DNA of 28,536 nt. It comes from Opitutia bacterium. GTDB taxonomy: Bacteria; Verrucomicrobiota; Verrucomicrobiia; Opitutales; Coraliomargaritaceae. How positions within the stretch are numbered: the stretch's first letter is position 1; each line of letters opens with the position of its first letter. Made by a program: the position numbers and the translations under genes. The DNA lies in assembly GCA_018663485.1 (NCBI GenBank), contig JABJQI010000054.1:1-28536 (forward strand), in the 5' to 3' direction. Positions 8,810-20,417 of the stretch are shown here, in pieces. The notes under the pieces are model-generated. The model ran no database searches. It was not told the origin of the DNA and worked only from the letters and a program-made list of their open reading frames with translations.

Positions 8810-10027
8810 ATGGCTTCCACACCAGCCGACACAGTTTCTAAAATCGACAGCAAAAAACTTCATGACCTTGAGGTTAAAGACGCGCAATTTATCTTCCAAT
8901 CGGTCTGGGCGGTGCTGGTCGACGAATTTGGTGAGGAGAATTTGCGTTTTCCCAAAGAGATTTTTTGGCTCAACGGTGCGCCCGGCGCAGGTAAAGGCAC
9001 TAATACTGACTTTATTATGAAGTTTCGCGATTTGACCGCACCGCCAGTGGTTGTCAGTTCGCTATTGGAAAGTCCTGAAGCGAAGCAGATGATGGATGCT
9101 GGCATGCTTGTGGGTGACCGCGAAGTGGTCGAAATAATTTTACGTAAGCTGCTGGAGCCGATTTTTCAGACTGGTGCTGTGGTGGACGGCTTTCCTCGCA
9201 CCAAAGTGCAAGTGGAGTGTGTCAAGTTGCTGTTTAATAAGCTAGTTGGCTTACGTAATAAGTATGCCGATACACTGTTTGCTCAGTATCTAAAGAAGCC
9301 ACACTTCCATATTGTGGTGCTCTTCGTCGATGAGAAGGAGAGCGTTCGACGCCAACTCTACCGCGGTGAGCAGTCACGCATCCATAACGAAGAAGTACGC
9401 GAGTCTGGTGATGGTGAACTCGTGGAAATGCGGACAACGGACCTCGATCCAGTTGCCGCGCTCAATCGTTACCGTACTTTTAAAGAAAAAACTTACGGCG
9501 CACTTAAAGATCTGCGAGCGATCTTTTTCTATCACTTCATCAATGCACATGGTACGCTCGATGAAGTGCGTGCGCGCATTGATAAAGAGCTGTGCTATCA
9601 AGGCTCTCTTGAACTCGACGAAGCCACTTACGACCGCCTTTCTTCCATTCCGATTGCCAGCACGATATCGGCACATGCTCGTCAGGACTTGGTCGATCGC
9701 CTTGATAGCTACGAGCAACGTCAAAACGAGTTGTTTTCTAAAGTCGTGAATACGATTAATCGTGTTTTTATGCCGATCATTCAGCGCCACGCAATTTCCG
9801 GTATGGCTGTCGTGAATACCGAAGATACAACCTTTGGCGATGCGGATGCGCTGACTATGCTCATCGATATTTTCTCTGAGCGTGGTTATCATGCCATTAT
9901 TGATATTCATCGCGATGAAGTGCCTGATTCGATTGATCCCAAAACTTTCAAAATCAAGACTCGCATCAAGTTGGTATACCGAGTGCGCGTGCAGTTCAAG
10001 GGCTCCGAGATCCGTCGGGGACGCTGA
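8810..10027 (+). CDS. Adenylate-kinase-like NMP kinase with extra C-terminal domain
   Basis: The first two thirds form a nucleoside monophosphate kinase. GAPGAGKGT (56-64) is the P-loop, VVDGFPRT (124-131) is the NMP-binding/Walker B-like segment of adenylate kinases, and the region RTTDLDPVAALNRYRTFKEKT (208-228) matches the arginine-bearing end of the LID that touches the phosphates. The LID itself appears short and has no zinc cysteines. A 50-residue N-terminal extension precedes the P-loop. Residues from about 265 to 405 are an extra domain I do not recognise: a helical part (285-325) followed by an alpha/beta part ending in strands RIKLVYRVRVQF. Ordinary adenylate kinases are 180-220 residues, so this protein is about twice as long. 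Likely activity is phosphate transfer between ATP and a nucleoside monophosphate; the true substrate is unknown. It follows lpxK by 88 bases. Confidence 0.75.
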   Translation: MASTPADTVSKIDSKKLHDLEVKDAQFIFQSVWAVLVDEFGEENLRFPKEIFWLNGAPGAGKGTNTDFIMKFRDLTAPPVVVSSLLESPEAKQMMDAGMLVGDREVVEIILRKLLEPIFQTGAVVDGFPRTKVQVECVKLLFNKLVGLRNKYADTLFAQYLKKPHFHIVVLFVDEKESVRRQLYRGEQSRIHNEEVRESGDGELVEMRTTDLDPVAALNRYRTFKEKTYGALKDLRAIFFYHFINAHGTLDEVRARIDKELCYQGSLELDEATYDRLSSIPIASTISAHARQDLVDRLDSYEQRQNELFSKVVNTINRVFMPIIQRHAISGMAVVNTEDTTFGDADALTMLIDIFSERGYHAIIDIHRDEVPDSIDPKTFKIKTRIKLVYRVRVQFKGSEIRRGR

Positions 10028-10613
10028 TATTCGTTGTGTTGCCGACAGTGACTGTGCTGGTACGGATGTCCGTGTAAAGTGCTTCGCTCCACCGCTTAAC
10101 AGAGCACGGCTCACGAGTGGGCTGCGGTTCTGGAGTGAGGAGGGGCAGTGAGTGGATGCGGCTTTATGTCCTGAATCAAAAAAGTTGCGTGACCTTGATC
10201 GTGAGATCGGTAGGGGGAGCGGTGCTCTGAGTCATCGACATATTAAGGTTTCGATGCTTTTATTATGCTGCATTGATCGTAGTGCAAATGATGAAATGGA
10301 TAGCGACGGCGTGGTCGCATTGCTGCGAGATCTGACTGCTTGATTGATTTGTGTAGTATGAAGCAGTTTCTTTAGTTCCTGCTAGGGAAGTGCAGTCACC
10401 TAGTGGTGCGCATATGCTTACGTTGATAAATCAAGTGCTGGCCATTAGGCCCGAGGACATTGCTGAGACGCGCTATGCTTGAAACGTTGTAAGTTAATTT
10501 GTAGAGGGGCAATACCGACATTGCCCTGCGCCACTTTAAATTGTTCTAAATGTTTTCGGTAACGACAGAGCGCTGCCCTGCTACCCAATAAACCCAGGCG
10601 CGGGGAGTTCTTG
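10028..10613. other. 586 bases without a recognisable gene
   Basis: Only short open frames occur (about 60 codons at 10152-10343 plus and 10445-10633 minus), and neither resembles a known protein or has start signals. Small perfect inverted repeats are seen at 10045-10055 (ACAGT-G-ACTGT), 10062-10073 (ACGGA-TG-TCCGT) and 10507-10526. No terminator with a T-run follows the kinase-like gene. It may hold decayed sequence or an untyped small RNA. Confidence 0.5.
10507..10526. other. Small perfect hairpin
   Basis: GGGCAAT (10507-10513) pairs with ATTGCCC (10520-10526) across an ACCGAC loop. No T-run follows on either strand. It lies 88 bases past the stop of the minus-strand MIF-like gene. Confidence 0.35.
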
Positions 10614-10958
10614 TCAGCCGAAGGTCTTGCCATTCCAGCCCCAGTTGCTTGGAGGCTCGTTGCGGTAAGTGATATAGATACGGTCGGCTTGAATGTCAGT
10701 GGTCAAACGTATGCGTTCGCAAAGTTCAGCGGTGAGTCGTTGTGGGGCATCCTCAGCTAGGCGGATCGCCCGCAGGTCGACTAGCATGGTTGGGTGTTCT
10801 GTGCCTGCCATGGTCATCTTCGCACTGATCCAGCTGGTCATGACGAAGTCTTCGGATTTTCCGATTAGCTCGGATACTGCTTTGGATAGCGTCTGTAAGC
10901 AGTTTGACTTTTCCACGTCGGTGAGCGCTAGATTACAGGTGACTTGAACGAGCGGCAT
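10614..10958 (-). CDS. MIF-like tautomerase (phenylpyruvate tautomerase family)
   Basis: A 114-residue protein of the macrophage migration inhibitory factor family in the tautomerase superfamily, whose trimers use an N-terminal proline as base. Pro2, exposed after Met removal, starts the mature chain. Lys34 and Ile65 align with active-site Lys32 and Ile64 of human MIF. The C-terminus DRIYITYRNEPPSNWGWNG followed by KTFG matches the MIF end residue for residue in pattern, including the Trp in GWN. Length equals that of MIF (114-115) and is twice that of 4-oxalocrotonate tautomerases. The CxxC redox motif of mammalian MIF is absent; the matching segment reads EHPTMLVDL. The biological substrate in bacteria is unknown. 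The gene lies alone: no partner on its strand within 250 bases, with gyrA ahead of it behind a terminator. A CTTCCAAC-rich leader precedes the start. Confidence 0.85.
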   Translation of the reverse strand: MPLVQVTCNLALTDVEKSNCLQTLSKAVSELIGKSEDFVMTSWISAKMTMAGTEHPTMLVDLRAIRLAEDAPQRLTAELCERIRLTTDIQADRIYITYRNEPPSNWGWNGKTFG

Positions 10959-10970
10959 GGCTGTTGGGGG

Positions 10971-10992
10971 TTGTTAGTTGGAAGTTGGAAAG
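10971..10992 (-). repeat. Pyrimidine-rich CTTTCCAACTTCCAAC leader repeat
   Basis: On the minus strand this reads as tandem CTTTCCAACTTCCAACTAAC, ending about a dozen bases before the MIF-like start codon. Closely similar stretches occur before gyrA, before coxB, and twice in the 17037-17295 spacer. Confidence 0.45.
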
Positions 10993-11158
10993 GGGGCAGG
11001 AATGAGTTAAGTCGTAAATCTATCTCTCTAGGTGCGTTTGGGCAAATTGTTGGGCGTATAATAATCATTCCCCGTCTTACGACGGAGGCCAGATCGCGTT
11101 TCGTGGAGTCTGCGGCCATGGCCTCGATCGTGAGATTGGGAAGCTGCGACAGGCACAA

Positions 11159-11189
11159 AAAAGCCGCTACATTAACAATAGCGGCTTTT
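11159..11189 (-). terminator. Terminator of gyrA
   Basis: AAAAGCCGCTA (11159-11169) pairs perfectly with TAGCGGCTTTT (11179-11189) around a 9-base loop. A further A-run at 11157-11162 gives a U-tract on the minus strand. It starts 20 bases after the gyrA stop codon. Confidence 0.88.
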
Positions 11190-11209
11190 GTTAAACGATT
11201 GGGTCGATA

Positions 11210-13771
<2,562 letters not shown>

Positions 13772-13780
13772 GTTCTAAAA

Positions 13781-13830
13781 AGTAAGAAAGTTGGAATGTG
13801 AAAAAGTGGGAAGGTCGAAAGTATGAAGGA
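13781..13830 (-). repeat. Pyrimidine-rich repeat leader between gyrB and gyrA
   Basis: On the minus strand this is a run of irregular units such as CTTTCGACCTTCCCAC, TTCACATTCCAACTTTC and TTACTTTTTAG directly before the gyrA ATG. Similar units precede the MIF-like gene and coxB. Confidence 0.45.
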
Positions 13831-13889
13831 GTTATCTGGGGTGGATACGTTCTACTTAGTTGCTTTGATACCTTCGCACTCTGAATGTT

Positions 13890-16448
<2,559 letters not shown>

Positions 16449-16593
16449 GTATTTATGCCCGCGGAATGGCTCCCTGACCACTAAAAAGTGACATTTGTTC
16501 AGTTTTTTTTAATGCGACCTATCATGCTGTTAGGCATCGACTTGTGTTCTTTTTTTGTAAGCGTTGGTGGGTGGGGTTCGATTCAAGTTTACT

Positions 16594-16606
16594 TCTTGAG
16601 TCAAGA
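16594..16606. promoter_or_regulatory. Palindrome upstream of the Rrf2-type regulator
   Basis: TCTTGA-G-TCAAGA is a perfect 6+1+6 palindrome ending 16 bases before the GTG start. A further TCAAG half-site lies at 16583-16587, giving a second inverted pair TCAAG-N7-CTTGA. Position and symmetry fit an autoregulatory operator, but no binding site of this exact form is known to me for a named Rrf2 protein. Confidence 0.4.
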
Positions 16607-16622
16607 GCCTAACTTAAACGTT

Positions 16623-17036
16623 GTGAAACTCTCCCATAAGCTTGAATATGCCTGCCGTGTCTTGGCGCAGTTAGCCCGCACTCATGGCCATGAAAGATTG
16701 GCCCACATCGATGAATTGGCTGAGGCAGAAAAAATACCAGCCAACTATTTAGTGCAGATTTTGAACGAGCTGCGCAATGCGGGGCTGATAGTCAGCAAAC
16801 GCGGCAAGCAGGGTGGGTATGCACTCGCACGTGCGCCCAAGCGCATCCGATTGAACGAGATCGTCACGGCGGTCGATAGTGATCTACTCGAGCGCACATT
16901 CGACGATCAAGGGCACTCTGGTGAGCGCGTCGCCAGTATATGGAGCGATATTGGCGTTGAATTCGAGAAAAAGATCAGCGCTTACACGCTGGAAGCCTTC
17001 ATTGTCGAGGATTCCAGTTCGATGTATTACATCTAA
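16623..17036 (+). CDS. Rrf2-family transcriptional regulator without Fe-S cysteines
   Basis: A 137-residue winged-helix DNA-binding protein of the Rrf2 family. The chosen GTG at 16623 yields MKLSHKLEYACRVLAQLA, the standard Rrf2 N-terminus; the frame is open upstream to 16488, but that stretch is not protein-like. The recognition region reads AEAEKIPANYLVQILNELRNAGLI followed by SKRGKQGGYALARAP, a near-consensus Rrf2 helix-turn-helix and wing. IscR, NsrR and RsrR hold an Fe-S cluster with three cysteines after residue 90. Here the only cysteine is Cys11, so it cannot bind a cluster that way and may sense a protein or small molecule as CymR does. It is divergent from gyrB and has no neighbour on its own strand, so its targets are unknown. 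A palindrome upstream suggests autoregulation. Confidence 0.85.
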   Translation: MKLSHKLEYACRVLAQLARTHGHERLAHIDELAEAEKIPANYLVQILNELRNAGLIVSKRGKQGGYALARAPKRIRLNEIVTAVDSDLLERTFDDQGHSGERVASIWSDIGVEFEKKISAYTLEAFIVEDSSSMYYI

Positions 17037-17039
17037 TTC

Positions 17040-17061
17040 AGTTCATTTGAACTAGATCTAG
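17040..17061. other. Palindromic hairpins after the Rrf2 gene
   Basis: AGTTCA-TT-TGAACT (17040-17053) begins three bases past the stop codon and overlaps CTAGATCTAG (17052-17061), another perfect palindrome. No T-run follows, so termination is uncertain. Confidence 0.35.
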
Positions 17062-17068
17062 TGGGGAG

Positions 17069-17100
17069 GTATGAAGGGTTTGAAAGTTGGAAGTTGGTAA
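17069..17100 (+). repeat. GTTGGAAGTTGG-type purine-rich repeat
   Basis: The plus strand reads GTATGAAGGGTTTGAAAG and then TTGGAAGTTGGTAAGG. A shorter relative, TTGGAAGGTTTGAAAA, lies at 17221-17236 on the other side of the CTTAATC array. Both are the same family as the minus-strand leader repeats before gyrA, coxB and the MIF-like gene. Confidence 0.45.
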
Positions 17101-17124
17101 GGCCGAGGATGTGATACGGTCTAT

Positions 17125-17210
17125 TCTTAATCATACTCTTAATCTTGCTCTTAATCCTCCGTCTCACTCGCAGGGAATGATTAAGATAATGAGTCAGAGT
17201 AGGATTAAGT
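17125..17210. repeat. Six-unit 12-bp-period inverted repeat array (TCTTAATC)
   Basis: TCTTAATC occurs exactly at 17125, 17137 and 17149, a strict 12-bp period. After a 22-base gap its complement follows with the same period at 17179 (GATTAAGA), 17191 (GAGTCAGA, two changes) and 17203 (GATTAAGT, one change). The two 32-base arms can pair at 25 of 32 positions. It sits between convergent genes. Confidence 0.75.
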
Positions 17211-17278
17211 CACGTAGGGATTGGAAGGTTTGAAAATGGTGACTTTGGCATTTTTCTACTGTCCGACTCTCATCCTCC

Positions 17279-17297
17279 AAAATGGCTACGCCATTTT
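17279..17297. terminator. Hairpin overlapping the stop codon of the SLC13-type gene
   Basis: AAAATGGC (17279-17286) pairs perfectly with GCCATTTT (17290-17297) around a 3-base loop. The stem includes part of the TAA stop of the minus-strand transporter gene. T-runs are inside the stem, so it is only a weak terminator candidate for that gene. Confidence 0.4.
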
Positions 17298-19113
17298 AAA
17301 AGCTCCAGAATATCGGCACGACAAATACGGTGACGATGAAGCAGATGATATTCAACGGTAGGCCGACCTTTGTGAAGTCGAAGAACCTGTAGCCACCGAC
17401 ACCATACACGTAGGTATTGGTTTGGTAGCCGATGGGTGTCGCGAAGCTCGCAGAGGCGGCGATACAGGCGCCGACCACGAGCGGACGAGGGTCGATGCCG
17501 AGTGTCGTGGCGATACCGAGTGTAATCGGCACCATCAGCGCAACCGCGGCATTGTTTGAAAGGAACTCAGTGAAGGTCGATGTGATGATGTAGACGAACG
17601 CGAGCATCATGACGCTCTGTAAATGTTCAGGGGCAAATTTTTGCACCACATCAATCATATTCTCGGCGATTAACAGGCTGGCTCCGGTCGAGTCCATTGC
17701 TTGCCCGAGCGCAAGCATGCCAAAAATAATCATTAAAAGACTCCACTCGACAGAAGAGTAGGCATCTTTCGATTTCATGCAGCCAGTCAGCATTAAAATT
17801 GCCACGCCTAATGTGACGGCGGCTACGATGGGTACGATATTGAGTGTGGCGAGTGTGACAATTGCAATGGTGATGCCGATGGCGATTGGCATTTTCGCGC
17901 GGATACTGCGAGCTGGCACGCGTGGCCGATCTAGCAGAATGATCTCTTCGCTGGAGGAGAGTGAGTTAATTGCCTTGGTCGAGCCCATCATCAGCAGGGT
18001 GTCGCCGGGTTGCAGGCGTAAGCTGTCGAGTCGGTCGCGCTGATTGTGCCCTTTACGGTGCACGGCAACGACGACGATACGGAAGCGTTGGCGGAAGTTT
18101 ATTTCGCCGAGTGTCTTACCGAGGATAGTTGCGTGAGGGCCGACCACGCCTTCGACCAGCGCACCTTCATCCGTCGCGATAGTTTCTAGGCCCGCGGATA
18201 TTTCGCTGTGCAAGGCGATACCTTTGATCGAATGTGCCTCAGCAACACCAGACGGGCGGCATGCTAGCACGAGTCGGTCACCGACCTTAAGTTTTGTTTT
18301 TTTCGGATCGCCTGTGGTGGCCACCCCGTGGCGCACGATTTCAAGTAGGCGGATGCCACGCCCCTTAAGCATGCCGCTCTCGAGTGCGGTTTGGCCTTTG
18401 AGTTCGGATCCAGCGCGTACGAAGGCTTCGGTCATAAACTCCTTGCGCTCTTCATCGCTGAGAATCGAAGTTAGTGTCTCGCGATGGGGGAGTAGTTTGT
18501 AGCCAAATAGAACTAGGTAGAGCGATCCGAATGCTAGGATCGGCAGACCGACTGCTGCGAGCTCGAACATACCAATCGGCGCATGACCAGATTCGACTAA
18601 GATACCGCTGGCGAGCAAGTTGGTGCTGGTACCAAGTAACGTGCAGGTGCCACCAAAGATCGATGCGTAGGACAGCGGGATCAGTAGTTTCGAGGATGCG
18701 ACCCCCATTTCACGCGACAGTGTGAGCACGACGGGCATCAATACAATTACGACCGGGGTGTTGTTGATAAACGCAGATACCGCGGCTACACCAATGACCA
18801 TGATGAAGATGAAACTTTTATACGGGAGTTTGACCATTCGCCTTAAATAGCCAGTAATCAGCTCAATCGCGCCAGTGCGTTCAAGACATCCACTTACAAT
18901 AAACATTGCTGCAATTGTTAGGGGGGCGGAATTGCCAAAGACGCCGAGTAGGTTTTCGAGTGTCGGAAGTTCTGGGCTCTTGCTAGCCATGCTGACAAAA
19001 ATCAGCACGCCAAAGACAGTGATTGCTGTGAGGTCGGCTGGGATCCGTTCCCAGATGAAACTCGTAATCGCGAAGATCAGTAGCACAAACACGAATAATA
19101 TTTCCCAGGTCAT
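17296..19113 (-). CDS. SLC13/DASS-type transporter with two RCK_C domains
   Basis: A 605-residue inner-membrane transporter of the divalent anion:sodium symporter (SLC13, CitT/ArsB) superfamily. The first half has about six membrane segments and the NNTPVVIVLMP hairpin motif (117-127) plus TSTNLLASG (162-170). The second half repeats the fold with SNNAAVALMVP (519-529) and SASFATPIGYQTN. Between the halves, cytoplasmic residues about 226-392 contain two TrkA-C/RCK_C domains, each ending in KVGDRLVLACR- or QPGDTLLMMGS-like segments. This layout is typical of bacterial SAC1/YfbS-like proteins, often proposed to carry sulfate or another anion; the substrate is not deducible. The ATG lies two bases after the ctaG stop codon, so the genes are almost certainly cotranscribed and perhaps translationally coupled. 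Confidence 0.88.
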   Translation of the reverse strand: MTWEILFVFVLLIFAITSFIWERIPADLTAITVFGVLIFVSMASKSPELPTLENLLGVFGNSAPLTIAAMFIVSGCLERTGAIELITGYLRRMVKLPYKSFIFIMVIGVAAVSAFINNTPVVIVLMPVVLTLSREMGVASSKLLIPLSYASIFGGTCTLLGTSTNLLASGILVESGHAPIGMFELAAVGLPILAFGSLYLVLFGYKLLPHRETLTSILSDEERKEFMTEAFVRAGSELKGQTALESGMLKGRGIRLLEIVRHGVATTGDPKKTKLKVGDRLVLACRPSGVAEAHSIKGIALHSEISAGLETIATDEGALVEGVVGPHATILGKTLGEINFRQRFRIVVVAVHRKGHNQRDRLDSLRLQPGDTLLMMGSTKAINSLSSSEEIILLDRPRVPARSIRAKMPIAIGITIAIVTLATLNIVPIVAAVTLGVAILMLTGCMKSKDAYSSVEWSLLMIIFGMLALGQAMDSTGASLLIAENMIDVVQKFAPEHLQSVMMLAFVYIITSTFTEFLSNNAAVALMVPITLGIATTLGIDPRPLVVGACIAASASFATPIGYQTNTYVYGVGGYRFFDFTKVGLPLNIICFIVTVFVVPIFWSF

Positions 19114-19115
19114 TT

Positions 19116-19937
19116 TTAATTAGCGCTTTGTGTCGTTTTCGTGGCGGTTGGAGTGAGGATAGGGTCATCCTGTTCTTCACTCTTCGCCCAAAAGTAGAAG
19201 GAAATTGCAAGAATTGTAAGAGAAAATCCCATATTTACGACTTTCATTATAATACCGCCCAGAATTTGATCATTGAGCGGGTCCAGATCGATGATGCGAG
19301 GTGCCCAGGCGTAAGTCGGGTAGATTGCTTCGCCGGCGAAGCTAAGGAAGGCAAACACTGGTAGTTGGCCGACCATGAGTAGGAAGATCGCCAGCATTCG
19401 AACGCCATAGCTACGGCGCGGCACGCGTTTCGACAGGGTCAAGTAGGGCCAAAGCATGAGTATACCGAGTGAAAACATCGTCCAATGCTCTAAGATGTGA
19501 ATACGTTTGTCGTGCAGCGCCGCTTCGTAGAGGGCGGGGATGTGCCATGCAGTATAGATGAAGGTAAACAGTAGGCCGCCGCAGGCTGGGTGAGTGAGGA
19601 GGCTCATGGCTTTGCGCAACCACTCCGGCTTGAGTAGCCAATCGATCAACCAACTGGGCGTGCCAAAGAGGAACAGCACTGGGCTGAAGTAGATCAACAG
19701 CATGTGCTGTATCATGTGTGCGCAAAACAGGAATTGTTCGCCGATCTGGTCGAGTGGCGAGCCGACTGCTAGATAGACGATGCTTAGGCCGAGGTAGAAC
19801 AAGATCACTTGGCCGCGCGGGAAGGCAGTGCCGGGGGCGATGCGTTCTCGCAAAGGCCCAACGCCGAGCGCGTAGAGCCAGCCGATCATCAAGAGTGTAA
19901 TCAGTAGCAGAGGTTCGGTGTGCCAGTGGAGTTGCAT
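19116..19937 (-). CDS. ctaG: Cytochrome c oxidase assembly protein CtaG (caa3 type)
   Basis: A 273-residue polytopic membrane protein of the caa3_CtaG family, required in Bacillus for forming the CuB centre of caa3 oxidase. About seven membrane segments are visible, with conserved features FCAHMIQHMLL (about 71-81), LFGTPSWL, TAWHIPALYEAALHD and HILEHWTMF. The paired histidines in HMIQH and HILEH are plausible copper ligands. The C-terminus is a short hydrophilic tail. It is separated from the cox genes by a strong terminator at 20015-20040 and is therefore probably transcribed from its own promoter, together with the transporter that follows two bases downstream. It should not be confused with the unrelated Cox11-type CtaG of Proteobacteria. 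Confidence 0.9.
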   Translation of the reverse strand: MQLHWHTEPLLLITLLMIGWLYALGVGPLRERIAPGTAFPRGQVILFYLGLSIVYLAVGSPLDQIGEQFLFCAHMIQHMLLIYFSPVLFLFGTPSWLIDWLLKPEWLRKAMSLLTHPACGGLLFTFIYTAWHIPALYEAALHDKRIHILEHWTMFSLGILMLWPYLTLSKRVPRRSYGVRMLAIFLLMVGQLPVFAFLSFAGEAIYPTYAWAPRIIDLDPLNDQILGGIIMKVVNMGFSLTILAISFYFWAKSEEQDDPILTPTATKTTQSAN

Positions 19938-19971
19938 GAGTTCTGTGTCTGTGTCGTTATGCTGAGTGGCG

Positions 19972-19997
19972 AGTCAATCGCTAAGAATTCATTGACT
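19972..19997. promoter_or_regulatory. Inverted repeat upstream of ctaG
   Basis: AGTCAAT (19972-19978) and ATTGACT (19991-19997) are perfect complements separated by 12 bases, so equivalent positions lie 19 bases apart, close to two helical turns. It is 34 bases before the ctaG ATG and could be an operator. Read on the minus strand, TTGACT also resembles a -35 box, but no good -10 follows. Confidence 0.35.
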
Positions 19998-20014
19998 GTG
20001 TGAATGGCAGAAAA

Positions 20015-20040
20015 AAGGACGACAATTTCCTGTCGTCCTT
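20015..20040 (-). terminator. Terminator of the cox operon
   Basis: AAGGACGACA (20015-20024) pairs perfectly with TGTCGTCCTT (20031-20040) around ATTTCC. The A-run at 20011-20016 becomes a U-tract on the minus strand. It starts 24 bases after the coxD stop and separates the cox genes from ctaG. Confidence 0.9.
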
Positions 20041-20064
20041 AGAAAACTCAATTTGGGTTTAAAC

Positions 20065-20406
20065 CTAGAATGCAGAGATCGCTTCGAAATCGACAAATCC
20101 ACGATCCATAATGAACATTAACGCGACTACTGTGCCAGAAGCGATCGATAGGCCTGTAACAAACGCCAGAGTCAGAATCAGCTTATCATACAGTAGATGC
20201 ATGAACCATGCGATCACACTGAAAAACTTAAACAGCGAGAGAGAAACGAGCGTAGCGAAGATAAAAGTGCCATTGATCGGCAGGTAAACGAGCACCAATT
20301 CGATGCCAGTGATCGCTGCTAAGACCAGTGCCAAATTAATAAAGGCGTGGTACTTTTGTTCTTCGCCGCTGTGGTCAGCGTGGGATGTAGAAAGCGTGTC
20401 TGACAT
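20065..20406 (-). CDS. coxD: Cytochrome c oxidase subunit IV-like protein
   Basis: A 113-residue membrane protein with three hydrophobic segments (about 20-42, 48-70 and 76-100). The FKFFSVIAWFMHLLYDK segment is typical of prokaryotic subunit IV (CtaF/CyoD-like) and marks the small subunit that stabilises the oxidase core. It has no redox ligands. It is the last gene before the operon terminator, 11 bases downstream of coxC. A weak AAGGA lies 9-14 bases before the ATG, one of the very few Shine-Dalgarno-like sequences in the window. Confidence 0.85.
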   Translation of the reverse strand: MSDTLSTSHADHSGEEQKYHAFINLALVLAAITGIELVLVYLPINGTFIFATLVSLSLFKFFSVIAWFMHLLYDKLILTLAFVTGLSIASGTVVALMFIMDRGFVDFEAISAF

Positions 20407-20417
20407 GATGGGCGTCC

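Noticed and set aside
10152..10343. 63-codon open frame on the plus strand
   Set aside because: No homology, no start signal and unconvincing composition; it is likely chance in a non-coding stretch.
10445..10633. 62-codon open frame on the minus strand overlapping the MIF-like gene end
   Set aside because: It overlaps a clear gene and has no protein-like features.
16488..16622. Upstream extension of the Rrf2 protein from GTG at 16488
   Set aside because: The family begins with MKLSxKxEYA, matching the GTG at 16623; the extra residues are not conserved-looking and overlie the likely promoter and palindrome.
17125..17210. CRISPR array
   Set aside because: Units are only 8 bases with 4-base gaps and reverse orientation halfway; no spacers and no cas genes.
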